Source of the DNA: Linnemannia schmuckeri
Taxonomy: Eukaryota; Mortierellomycota; Mortierellomycetes; Mortierellales; Mortierellaceae
Direction of reading: 5' to 3'
DNA: 64,000 nt
Assembly (NCBI GenBank): GCA_029449235.1
Contig: JANATG010000009.1
Location: 1,736,001-1,800,000, forward strand
Made by a program: the position numbers and the translations under genes. The notes under the pieces are model-generated. The model searched no databases. It worked only from the letters and a program-made list of their open reading frames with translations, and was not told the origin of the DNA. Shown piece after piece: positions 33,736-44,000 of the stretch; the first letter of the stretch is position 1; each line of letters opens with the position of its first letter.

Positions 33736-36700
33736 TTATTTTTCAATTACATTTTGATCCTCAGCATAAAACTCCTCAGAAGGAGCAGATCCTCCTTCAA
33801 TGGCCCCACGTTGAAGCAAGAGGGTCCTGTCGATATCTGCAAGTCCAATAACATCCTGGATATTAGCACCTCCGGCCACCAGACGTCCAGAGCTCGAACC
33901 CCATATCATGCGCACAGAAGTACCGTTGCCTCCTTCCATCTGCTCCTTCTCGTCGACCCTCCACACCCGCACAGAGTGATCCTCACAGCCAGTCACAAAC
34001 TCAAGGATACGACGACCAGGACTAAGTGGATTCCACGCGATGCTGGCGACGTTTCCGGTGAAGGCTCGAATAACTAACGGACTCGAAGACCATGACAACG
34101 ACGCAGAAGCAGATGCAGAGTTGGCCAGTTGTTGCTGTTGTTGCTCTTGCTGATGGTTGTTCCTCCATAAATATACGACCCCGTTCACCGCCCCGACTGC
34201 CAGTAATCCACCACAAGAAGAATACGAAATACAGCTCAGCAAGCCGGAATGTCCACGGAGGATAGTCTGGAGTCTGCCCGATATAGTGTCCCACAAACAA
34301 ATAGTCTTGTCCACACCACAGGATGCAATCTGCTGGTGGCCAGCTGGAGCATAGGCCACGGCACAGACAGAGCCCTCATGTCCAATCAACTCCAAAGCAG
34401 CTTCTCCAGAAGTGGCGGTAGGGTCCCAAATCCGAATACTTCCATCCTCACCACCCGCTGCCACCTGATCACCACTTGGTGAATAGGCAACACATTTCGC
34501 GCCACTGGTATGTCCTGTGAGGGTAATGCCAGAGGCTCCTGTTTGAGTGTCCCACAGTCTCACGGTTGTATCAAAGCTGCAGGATGCAACCCATTGACCG
34601 CACGGCGAGAACACGACTCCGGTCACAACTCCAAAATGACCCCACAACTCAAGACTGTCACTACCACCAGCATTCATCGCCGCCGAGTCACCTTTTCTCT
34701 GTCTAGTATCGTTCAGGCGCACTGCGGTGTCGTATCCAGCCGTCGCGATTCGGTTACCGTCGGGCGAGTAAGATACGCAACCAATAGGGGTCGAGTAGTC
34801 AGCAAGAATGGGACGCAGCGGTTCGCCTGTCAGCGCGTTCCATTCCCATACCATCTTGTCGTTGCCACCAGTAGCGATGCTTTTTCCGTCGGGAGAGTAA
34901 GCGACACATGAGACTGATCTGCTCTGTCGTAGCGACGACTCATCAGTGACAGTATTACTCGACGACGACGACGAACTGGTCATGCTTATGTCCCAAAGAC
35001 GCATGGTGCCGTCAGAGCTGCAAGCGGCGATCTGCTGACGAGTCGGGGCAAAGGCCACGCTGGTAACGGTCCACTCGTGACCCTTCAGCACAGACAGTTG
35101 GATGCCAGATTTGGCGTCCCATAGTCTCACCGTATAGTCTCCAGCAGAGGAAGCAATCCATTGACCGTCTTGCGAAAAGGTCACACTGAAGACACCTGAG
35201 GTATGACCAGAAAGACAGCGTAGATGCTCCCCGGTAGCGGCGTCCCAAAGGTGGACGTTGGAGTCGTTGGCAATACGACCAGAGACAATGTGTTGACCGT
35301 CGGGAGAAAAGGCAATGCAGCGGATCGAGCTGTGATGTTCACCGCCGAAGACAAGAACAGGCTTGCCTGAGTCCTTTAAGTCCCACAATCGAATCACCCC
35401 GTCGCTGCTCGAGGAGGCAAGTTGCAACCCGCTGGGAGAAAAGACAACGCAGGAGACTAGTCGAGTGTGCCCGTTGAGAATGAGCAGATGGTCGCCCGTC
35501 TTGGTCTCTCGAATCCAAATAGTTTGGCCGCTGGCTGAAGCGAATTGGTGACCAGAAGGTGAAAAGGCAACGGTGGCCACTGGCTCGGAGTAGTCGTCCA
35601 GAGTAAGGCTCGGCTGATCAGAATGAATATCCCACAGACGTACAGTGCCATCGTGACTGCCAGAGATGAGGTGCAGATTGTTTGGAGAGTAAGCCAGCTG
35701 TAGGATACCGTTGGTGTGTCCTCGGAACGTGCGGGTTCTTGACCAGGTCGACGAGTCGTACATTTCAAGATCACCGTTGGCCAAACCGACAGTAAGCGTC
35801 CTTCCATCAGGTGAATAACTACAGGACCTCATCATGCTGGAGGAGGGTGATCCGAGATATGGCAGCTCTCCAAAACGGACACCAGTCATATGTGCATTTC
35901 TGAAATCGGCCTGATGGATCCAGCTCCTTGTGAGTGTCGCTCCTGTCAAGTCGGCTCCCTGTAGCTGCGCGGAATCAAACTGGCCACCTGTCAGATCTGC
36001 ATTTGGGACGCGAATACCCCTCAGATCGACGCCGTTGAATCGTACCCCGGCCTTGACCAAGATAGTGATCGCGTTGGCGGCGGCGATGGCTGCATTGGCG
36101 TCGGTCTTGGACTCTTCGATAACATCTAGGAGTTGCTGCCGGAAGGAAAAATCCCGTGGCACTCGCTCAGCGAGGAAATGGACGATTGAGAACTCAGTGA
36201 CAATGTTCGTCCGAGTTAGACAGGTTATGAGATCCGAGGCAGCTTCGAGTTCCTGTTCGCCAGAGCCACCGACATCAGCAGCGCCGACATATTCAAGAGG
36301 GTCGTAGATGGTTCTTGAATAAAAGTACTCCAGAAGAGATCGATGGAGGAACCGAAAGTAGGCGCCAGACCGCATCACTGTACTGGACTCTCGCAGCAGC
36401 TTGATCCGGCCATTCGGCCAGAAGAACGAGGCCTTCCATGTCTTGAGGTCGCGCAAGTGAATATACTTAACGACGGGGCTCCTCTTATTCTCGACGAAGA
36501 TCGAAGCAGAAAGATCCTTCTGGAACTTCATGCCATGGTAGACAAAGTTGTCATCGACGAGCATATCTAGCTCCACTCGTTCATCGTAACTCAGTGGGTT
36601 TCTCTCCAGTCTAATGCGGTTGACCTGGAGCCATCGCTTGACGAAGCTGTCATACAACTGCACGCGCGTGATCCTGATTGCTGAAAGATCCCTCTTGGAT

Positions 36701-39363
36701 TCGACCTCTGCAGGAAGGGCATCCAGTGCCAGCGTTAGGAGGAAGGGGTTTGAAACTAGCTCCATAAGATGCGGGATGTTGACCAGCTTATCCATGTACT
36801 CTTCCGCTGTCCATGAAGGCCGGTCCTGAAGAGGATCGACGGCAGCCAGCTCTTTGACATACTCGACGACATATTGCTGGATCTGGGTTCGGGAGAAGGC
36901 AGCAATGGCTGCTTCTTGAAGGAGATCTCCAGTGTTACGCCGGTATCGATCGACTGGTTGAGGCTGGAACCGAGAACGGTAGTCTTGTCCCAAGTACTGG
37001 CTGCGGCAGCTGATGACGAGCTTGATTTTCCACTGTCCTGCCTGATTGAACTGGTTGGTGGTATAGATGTTGACCTTGAGCTGACTTTCATCGTATCCAT
37101 CACAAATGAGAATGAATTCTCGGTGCAACTTCATCTCATGGATCTGGTCGTCCGTAAAGTTGAGGTACTGCAACTGCTTCTCGATCAACATGTTTGTGGG
37201 ATTGTCGATGGTGGGGAGGTTGATGTAAAGAGGGATGGGTCCATGCCTCTTGTAGTCCTTCCAGAGGTTTTGCTCCAGCTCGAGGTTGAATGTGGATTTG
37301 CCTGCACCAGAGTCTCCCAGTAGAAGCAGGACATGGTGAGGACCGTTCAGAAACTCTAATGCCTTCTCCATGAGCGGGAAAAGAGTGTCGTCGGCCGCGT
37401 TCATGCTCGGTTTCGCCTGGGGAGGGATGTAGACGCCTTTGTTGTGCTCCTTAAGTCGCTGAAGTTTGAGCTTGTACAACGCATGCTCCAGATAGGCGAT
37501 CTTTTGTACCTTGGTGAGGAGTGGCGAGGATGTGGGCAGAGGAAGTCGGCTCCTCAGCGGGTAGTGAGGCTTGGCGGCAACGGCTTGGTCATGCTGGAGT
37601 TCTTTGAACAAGGCAAGAGCGCTGGTTCTGACCGCATCGTCGGCAATGGTACCAAGTTGACCAACGATGTTCTGCATCCAAGTTCTGACGCTCTCGTCCT
37701 GACCCCACTCTGGGTCATCCTTGTACAGAACTCCAAGGAGTTCAATGGCTTGGCGGCGAGAAGTAGAATCCCAAATGGCATCAGACGCGATATCGCCCAG
37801 CAGCTGGCAGATCCCCCACTGGAAGAAAGGATCCCTACGACAAGGCGCCTCGCAGACAAGTCGATAAAAGTCAGCCAGTCGACCTTCCCGAACAAAAGAC
37901 TCTGCTCGGCGGACTGCCGAGTACCATGGGCGCTTATAACCAGAGCCCAGCGCATTTCCAAGGTTCTCAACAATGCCTTGTCCACTCTCAACCAACGAAC
38001 ACAAAGCCCCGTATCCAGTCTTAGCGCCTTCAAACATAGCGCCGGCAACCGCCGCCATGCTTTTAAGTCCCTCAAAAAGTACCTCCAGATCAAGTTTGAG
38101 CACAGACGACAACTTGACCATACTGTTCACAACTTCTATTGTGTGTCGACCTAGTGCTTGCGCTGTCGTCTCATTGTCGGGGATGTACTGAAGGGCTTGA
38201 AAGGCGTACGATGCCTGGTACAAAAGGTAAGGGTCCGAAGTTCCCTTCAATCCAGACAAGACTGCTGCCAACGGCTCATGCTCCTGAATGCGATCCAAAT
38301 CGTTGACCTTGTGCTCAGCCATGACATCAAGAACCGACGAGACAGCCAGCGTTAGTTGGTAGAGGTACCTGGTCGACTGATAATGAGTTGCCTGTAGATG
38401 TCTCCGGAGGATGCTGAGGACTTTGATCAAGTCGTCTGCTTCCAGATAGCCCAGCTTGGCACCTTGAACCAGTTGCACCAGCGCTTGAAGGAGAGGTTCC
38501 ATTAGTATGTTGGATTCTTCAAACTTGCCGACGACATTGTTGAGCAACTTGCGGTAGTACTCGCGATCCAGAATAGGACCAAGTATGACAACTTCAGCAA
38601 TGTCGTTAGAGCTATTGGTGGCGTCTTCGGCGAAAGCCCTGATAATCCCTTGTACGACCTGGAGAAGGTGGTCCTGCTCGATGGAGTCCTGCAACGCTAC
38701 AATCCACTCGCAATGATACTTGTCCAGGACCTTCTCGTTCGGCGGCTGGCTAGGTGTTTCCTCAGAACCTGCGTCGGATTTCGAGACATTGGCTAGAAGA
38801 GTGGCGCACAGGACAAGCTGAGATGTGGTGCTAATGCGATCGCCGAACTTTGGCCAAGGAGTTCTGGTCGCGGGTTTCGACAGGTTCTTCGGGAAAATAT
38901 CTGTATGGCGCTGGAGGCCCTTAGGAGAAGAAGCAAAGACTCTTCTATTCGAACCGACAGAGGTAGAACCAACAAGAGGAGGACTAGAAAGACTCCTTGA
39001 CACGCGACTGTCAAGAGGAGCAGAGCCTCCAGTAGCGCAAATGACAGTATTGCTGCGTTGGGACTGACCGAGGGTCATCGGCAACTTGCTCTGTTCGACA
39101 AAGACTGCGGCGATTCCATTCTTGATAGACCGATCGCCAATATTGACAAAAGGACTGGTGGCCCTTCTGGCGGCACTGGCAATTCGAGAAAAGGCTGACT
39201 CTTTGGTCTTGGAGACCTTTGCTGACTGAGCGCCAGCAGCCGCTTTGGTCATCTGGTGTGTTGTATGTGTGTTAATCCTACTCATGTTTGACAGAGTCGG
39301 AGATTTGATGAGTATATGCTTTTTTTTCATACATATCTTTAGACTCCTTGTGTTTGACTCCAA
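33736..39363 (-). CDS. NACHT-pentapeptide-WD40 STAND (NLR-like) protein
   Basis: A very large intronless gene, 1875 aa from the first ATG; Met27 (39285) or Met38 (39252) may be the real start. Residues about 40-130 are Ser/Arg-rich. Residues 130-640 look all-helical (ARM/HEAT-like). The NACHT NTPase has P-loop LLLLGDSGAGKST (K689), Walker B FILICDGYDE and LVISCRSQYL. A pentapeptide-repeat block follows (about 1105-1160: VDLRGIRVPNADLTGGQF, LQGADLTGATL). Then come 14 WD40 repeats (about 1180-1810, with RLWD/VAFSPDG-type ends), enough for two seven-bladed propellers. STAND proteins of this type act as oligomerising sensors in fungal non-self recognition and programmed death; the function here is inferred. 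No HeLo, HET or other death-effector domain is visible at the N-terminus. The gene diverges from TSC2. Confidence 0.85.
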   Translation of the reverse strand: MESNTRSLKICMKKKHILIKSPTLSNMSRINTHTTHQMTKAAAGAQSAKVSKTKESAFSRIASAARRATSPFVNIGDRSIKNGIAAVFVEQSKLPMTLGQSQRSNTVICATGGSAPLDSRVSRSLSSPPLVGSTSVGSNRRVFASSPKGLQRHTDIFPKNLSKPATRTPWPKFGDRISTTSQLVLCATLLANVSKSDAGSEETPSQPPNEKVLDKYHCEWIVALQDSIEQDHLLQVVQGIIRAFAEDATNSSNDIAEVVILGPILDREYYRKLLNNVVGKFEESNILMEPLLQALVQLVQGAKLGYLEADDLIKVLSILRRHLQATHYQSTRYLYQLTLAVSSVLDVMAEHKVNDLDRIQEHEPLAAVLSGLKGTSDPYLLYQASYAFQALQYIPDNETTAQALGRHTIEVVNSMVKLSSVLKLDLEVLFEGLKSMAAVAGAMFEGAKTGYGALCSLVESGQGIVENLGNALGSGYKRPWYSAVRRAESFVREGRLADFYRLVCEAPCRRDPFFQWGICQLLGDIASDAIWDSTSRRQAIELLGVLYKDDPEWGQDESVRTWMQNIVGQLGTIADDAVRTSALALFKELQHDQAVAAKPHYPLRSRLPLPTSSPLLTKVQKIAYLEHALYKLKLQRLKEHNKGVYIPPQAKPSMNAADDTLFPLMEKALEFLNGPHHVLLLLGDSGAGKSTFNLELEQNLWKDYKRHGPIPLYINLPTIDNPTNMLIEKQLQYLNFTDDQIHEMKLHREFILICDGYDESQLKVNIYTTNQFNQAGQWKIKLVISCRSQYLGQDYRSRFQPQPVDRYRRNTGDLLQEAAIAAFSRTQIQQYVVEYVKELAAVDPLQDRPSWTAEEYMDKLVNIPHLMELVSNPFLLTLALDALPAEVESKRDLSAIRITRVQLYDSFVKRWLQVNRIRLERNPLSYDERVELDMLVDDNFVYHGMKFQKDLSASIFVENKRSPVVKYIHLRDLKTWKASFFWPNGRIKLLRESSTVMRSGAYFRFLHRSLLEYFYSRTIYDPLEYVGAADVGGSGEQELEAASDLITCLTRTNIVTEFSIVHFLAERVPRDFSFRQQLLDVIEESKTDANAAIAAANAITILVKAGVRFNGVDLRGIRVPNADLTGGQFDSAQLQGADLTGATLTRSWIHQADFRNAHMTGVRFGELPYLGSPSSSMMRSCSYSPDGRTLTVGLANGDLEMYDSSTWSRTRTFRGHTNGILQLAYSPNNLHLISGSHDGTVRLWDIHSDQPSLTLDDYSEPVATVAFSPSGHQFASASGQTIWIRETKTGDHLLILNGHTRLVSCVVFSPSGLQLASSSSDGVIRLWDLKDSGKPVLVFGGEHHSSIRCIAFSPDGQHIVSGRIANDSNVHLWDAATGEHLRCLSGHTSGVFSVTFSQDGQWIASSAGDYTVRLWDAKSGIQLSVLKGHEWTVTSVAFAPTRQQIAACSSDGTMRLWDISMTSSSSSSSNTVTDESSLRQSRSVSCVAYSPDGKSIATGGNDKMVWEWNALTGEPLRPILADYSTPIGCVSYSPDGNRIATAGYDTAVRLNDTRQRKGDSAAMNAGGSDSLELWGHFGVVTGVVFSPCGQWVASCSFDTTVRLWDTQTGASGITLTGHTSGAKCVAYSPSGDQVAAGGEDGSIRIWDPTATSGEAALELIGHEGSVCAVAYAPAGHQQIASCGVDKTICLWDTISGRLQTILRGHSGLLSCISYSSCGGLLAVGAVNGVVYLWRNNHQQEQQQQQLANSASASASLSWSSSPLVIRAFTGNVASIAWNPLSPGRRILEFVTGCEDHSVRVWRVDEKEQMEGGNGTSVRMIWGSSSGRLVAGGANIQDVIGLADIDRTLLLQRGAIEGGSAPSEEFYAEDQNVIEK

Positions 39364-41021
39364 GGATCAAACAAACAAACATAGCTTTCTTTTTCTCTTA
39401 CTTGTTAGAAAAGGCCTTTTAGGTATGCGTCTATGTTGTTCTTGTGAGAACGAGGTATGACGGACGCAAGGAAGTTTTGAGGCTACGAAGAATAAATTGC
39501 CAATGACAACTGTTAGCCAGGTTTTGTTGGGGCTTTTGCACAGCTGGGCAAATCGAGGGCGGAAAGTAGAGTATCATTCATTCGTACCAAAGCGTTCAGC
39601 AGCAAAGTGTCCTTGTGGAGCTGTCGTGAGGTATGGGAAAAAAGCTGGTCTGACTATTGAGGCGATGAATAGGTAATTGTTAGTTAAAGCGATTGGCGCC
39701 ATCCTTAGTAATGGCGTCGACTCCAACTTGCCAGTACGAACAAAAGTCATGGAAAGAAGGCGTAAGAATAGCGTACGGGGTTTTATTATTCTGATATGAA
39801 AACACACGTTGCTTACATACTTGGGTTATTGCATTCTTTGCCCCCTTCGGTTCAAGGACGGAGACGGATTGATCAGATGAGTTGAAAGTTGGATGAAGAG
39901 GAATGTCAAAAGCTGAAGAATGGTAAAAGTTGAAAAGAGATGAGAAGAGGCAGTCTGTGGAAGGTACAAAGTGTATCGTCTCTCTGCTTGTTTTCTTATT
40001 GCACTCTCTCTACAGTTACACAAGCGAAAGACGGACCATGGCATGGTTCACCACTGGAGGGTTGCATGTCTTGTTTTACCTTTTGCCTTTGTTTGAACGC
40101 TATTTCCATGCTTGATACAATCGGGAACGTACCAGAGGCACTAGGGTTGCTTTTTGTTCAGAAAAAATGTCTCACAGCTATTGGAGACAGGACTGAGTTG
40201 GATGCCTAGCACTAGAGCAAGTGCATTCTCCTGTGTTTGGTGCGGCGTGTTTTCTGTGAAGGTGATTGGGTTGGGTGTAAAGGAGCACAGCGTGGACGCC
40301 ATCCCGAGCAATTATTCAATTGCAATGACAATTCTCACGATAACAAATTATTAATTCCTTCTCTACCCTCAGACTTGTTATTCCAGCAAAAATGACAAGA
40401 TAATTTTTCATCATGGGCGGGCGAGCCGTGGCTCGTTCTTTCTTTACCTTCCTCACAGCATACAGTACAACTAGGCTGCTCTTCATCGCCGCCATCCTTC
40501 CTTTGCCTGAATTTAATCAACAACACCGTTTATTTGAACCCCGATCCTCCTCCTTCTCAACACATCCATACTCCTTTACTCGTGGCAACTCCTTTTTAGC
40601 GATCACCTTGGCGAGATTCTACATGTACGATAACCCGCACTTCCGTCTTCAAAGAAGAAGGGCAACGAATTGCGCCACTGATTCCACATCACACTAAACA
40701 TACATTGACCGTTGACACCTCTTATACTACAGTAGAGTTACGCCAGTCTGTCGTCTCTGCTGCGTGCTCATTCCTGTTCAGCTTGAGTCCAAGTAACTTT
40801 GCCGTCGTCTCTTGAAAAACGAGTTTGAAAGCACAGGCCTAGGGTAAGAAAAGAGGCATGGTTCACACTATATCATGCGATGGTTGCGAGCTTGTAAAAA
40901 ATAAACAAAAAAGTGTAGAAAGAAAAACGCACAGCTGACTCACACGTACGTCAATCCTAATGTACCCATCATTTAGTCATTATCTTCGCTCATAAGCGCG
41001 TACTACGCCTCATAGGTCGCC
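39364..41021. promoter_or_regulatory. divergent intergenic region of the NACHT and TSC2 genes
   Basis: A 1.66-kb spacer between two divergent giant genes. Several open frames of 60-95 codons occur on both strands (for example 39574-39807 minus and 40413-40697 plus) with no recognisable domain. CACACGTACGTCA at about 40942-40954 shares the ACACGTACG core with the inverted repeat upstream of cyclophilin. Confidence 0.35.
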
Positions 41022-44000
41022 ATGACAAGCAAATCCAGACCGACATCATCCAAGCTCAATAGCTTCTTCAAGTTCCGCATATCATCCAAGGAGACGACGC
41101 TGCATGAGACACTACGACTGGACTCTGCCAGACCATCCGACCCCATCGATGCCAACGAGATTGTCCAACAGCTTGTCCCAGGAGCAAACTCACTGCAATC
41201 GCGTCTCAGGACACTCGAGCAACTGAGCGAAATCATTCTTAGCTACCCCTTCCAACATATCAGCGAACTCTGGATTGCCATTGAAGACTTGCTGGAGGTC
41301 GGCGTTCCCCACAATGCGCGCAAGGCTGCCTGGAGTTTCATGATTGCCTGTATTCGTGGTCAGTTCGAGGACCTCGGAATGCTCCGCGCCATCTTCTACC
41401 AAGCTATCAACAACCACGAGATTTGGGAGGATTTCGACGATAAACTGCAGGCCCTCAAGGAGCTCACCAATAATGGTCGGGATGTCTATGGATTCGAAAA
41501 GAACATTGTACGACTTTTGGCTCACTGGATCGCGTCGAGTTTCGAACAAGCTAAGGTCGCCCAGCATGTGAGTCAACAACGTCTTGGCATGCAGAAATCC
41601 ACCACTTCACTGGCATCTCTCAGTAGTACGCCGCAGCTCATCCTCCTACAAAAGCCGATTCCTCATTTCGACACAACGATGGCGCTCCTTATCAACGTTG
41701 TCAAGTTCAACTTTGTCTTTTTCGATGAACTCGAGATTGCCGGCCTACTCGACCTCCTCCACACTATCTGCATCAATGCCCCCGAGGATACGGCCCATAC
41801 CATTGGATTTCTGGACGTCATTGTGCGGTACGGATATGTGCCCCAGGAGGGACTTCCAACCTTTCTCAAGATCCTATGTCACACAACGCTCTCGGACGTA
41901 TATCAGGAACGAGCCTGGTTGATCACCCTCAACTTGATGAAGAGTCATAGTGCCCACAGTGCGATTCGACTGCTCTGTCTCAATCTCCGTTCGAAAGGCG
42001 AAGTTGCTTCATCGGTCACTCATACGCGGGTTATCCAGGGATCCATTCGTCTATTGCAGAGGTCTGTCTGGAGCAGCACAGCAATCGACACCCTATCAGT
42101 CTCCTTTTCGACAATCCTGTGGTCGCTGAAGAGCGCGGTCGATTTCAAATCTAAGGATGTCAACCAGGATATTGTCATCAGTCTGAGCGCCTTGTTAGGG
42201 ATACATGCCGATGACCTGCGAGACCTAGAGTACGAAATCATCATGGACATCTTGGAGCGACTCAAGGAGTCTGTGAAGGAGAAACCCGTCGGAGAACATG
42301 CATCAACCAAGCCGTTTGTTTTCGGACCGGGAGGCCACGCTACGTCAACCGGTCACCAGCCTCACTCCAACAACGTCTTCAGAGACGCATATGGAGGACT
42401 TCTCTATCAATTCCTCGAACTTTACAGCCGCAAAAAGATCCCAGGAATTGCTGCGCGGCTGATGACGCTACTAGCATCATTACAGGATCACCTACCGGAA
42501 GACACCATGTTGCTTTTGCTTGATTACTACTACACGGAACACCAATTTTACCCATATACCCTCAATTGGCTGGAGAGACTACACCAACTCGTCCAAGTTT
42601 CAGTCATTCAGGACAAGCGGCCCAAGATTCGTTCGAGAGCATTGCAGATCGCTCTGGATGTCTACGATGCCTCGTTGGATTTCTTTCACGATGCCATCGT
42701 GACCGCAGTATTCCTGGATGTTTTTGCCCGCATGGACTCGGAGACGGATCCAGTACTTGCCTTGCAGGTTACGGAACTCCTCATTCGCGCGACGCGGACG
42801 GCTTCAGATGATCTCTTCCCCAGGCTTTTGGACCGCATTGTACAAAACATTCGCTGCAGCTGCCACGCCCCCAGGCAACCCATATCTGGCAGTTCTACCC
42901 AGACTTCCTTAGCTTCTCGACTCGGCATGACATCTTCCAGCTCGACCAATACCCACCAAAACCACCAACCATTAGGGCCTGCTGTCGCTTGCCAGTCTCT
43001 GTCGGCAGTCATTGGCATCATCGACCTGTTCCAGTATGCGCTCTACGATCCGAACGGTGCTTCCAGAGTGGATACGTTCTTCAGCCTGCTGGTCGGACTT
43101 GCAATCAATCAGGATGTCCATAAAGCAAGCAGGCTGGTCCTACTTGACTTTCTCCTCTGCCTTCGCGTCGACCTGGATCACAGAATCTTTTGCTCAACAC
43201 CCAGTACCATCGAAAGCATGACATCAGCAACGGAGCAATTGTTGAGTGAGGACACAAGGCAGGATCGAGGCGATCGACTAGGACTTTTGGGTGGACATAC
43301 GCGGAATCCGGGATTGGGGTCATCTGTTCAGGCTGCCTCCGCAGCAAGGCAACAGACTGGTCCGTCGACGGCCCATCCAACAAACAACTGGAAGCAGCTC
43401 ATGCAAGGCAGGACCATGCAGGCGAGTCCATACGTTATCTCTTACCTCGAAATTGCATCAACAACCTCCGACAACCCGACTAGTGAGACCTTGCCAGCGC
43501 CTCTTGTCGGATGCGCCAAGGTGATACTCAACATCCCGTTGTACATGACCGGCATCATGTCGATTCTGGAGCAGGAGCGGAACTTTGAGGTGTACTCGTT
43601 CGTCATCCAGCGACTACCCTCTCAGTTGTTTAATAAGCACCTGTTCTGCAACAGCTCTGAGCAGATCACTAAGCTGCACAGTGTGCTTGTCGACATGACT
43701 TTGCGTGACAAGTTCCCGGAGTCTCTCCGCAATTTGCCCCTCAGCGCCAAGCGGCACAACATCCACATTCTGGCCTACAAAGTCCTCGTGATCCTCCTCT
43801 GCTACAACAACAAGTTCAGTACGAACGAGCTGCATGATCTTGTTCACGCTTTCGTGGTGGGTCTTCAGCGGCAGGCGACATGTGCCAAAATCTGTATTCA
43901 CGCCTTGGCTGTCTGCTGCTACGAGCTTCCGCAATCGATGACCAAGCACCTCCCTGGCACTGTCCTCAAGCTGTCGCAGATCATGTCTACCGCCACCATC

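Noticed and set aside
37444..38154. 236-codon plus-strand open frame inside the NACHT gene
   Set aside because: It is antisense to a well-supported coding region and has no recognisable domain.
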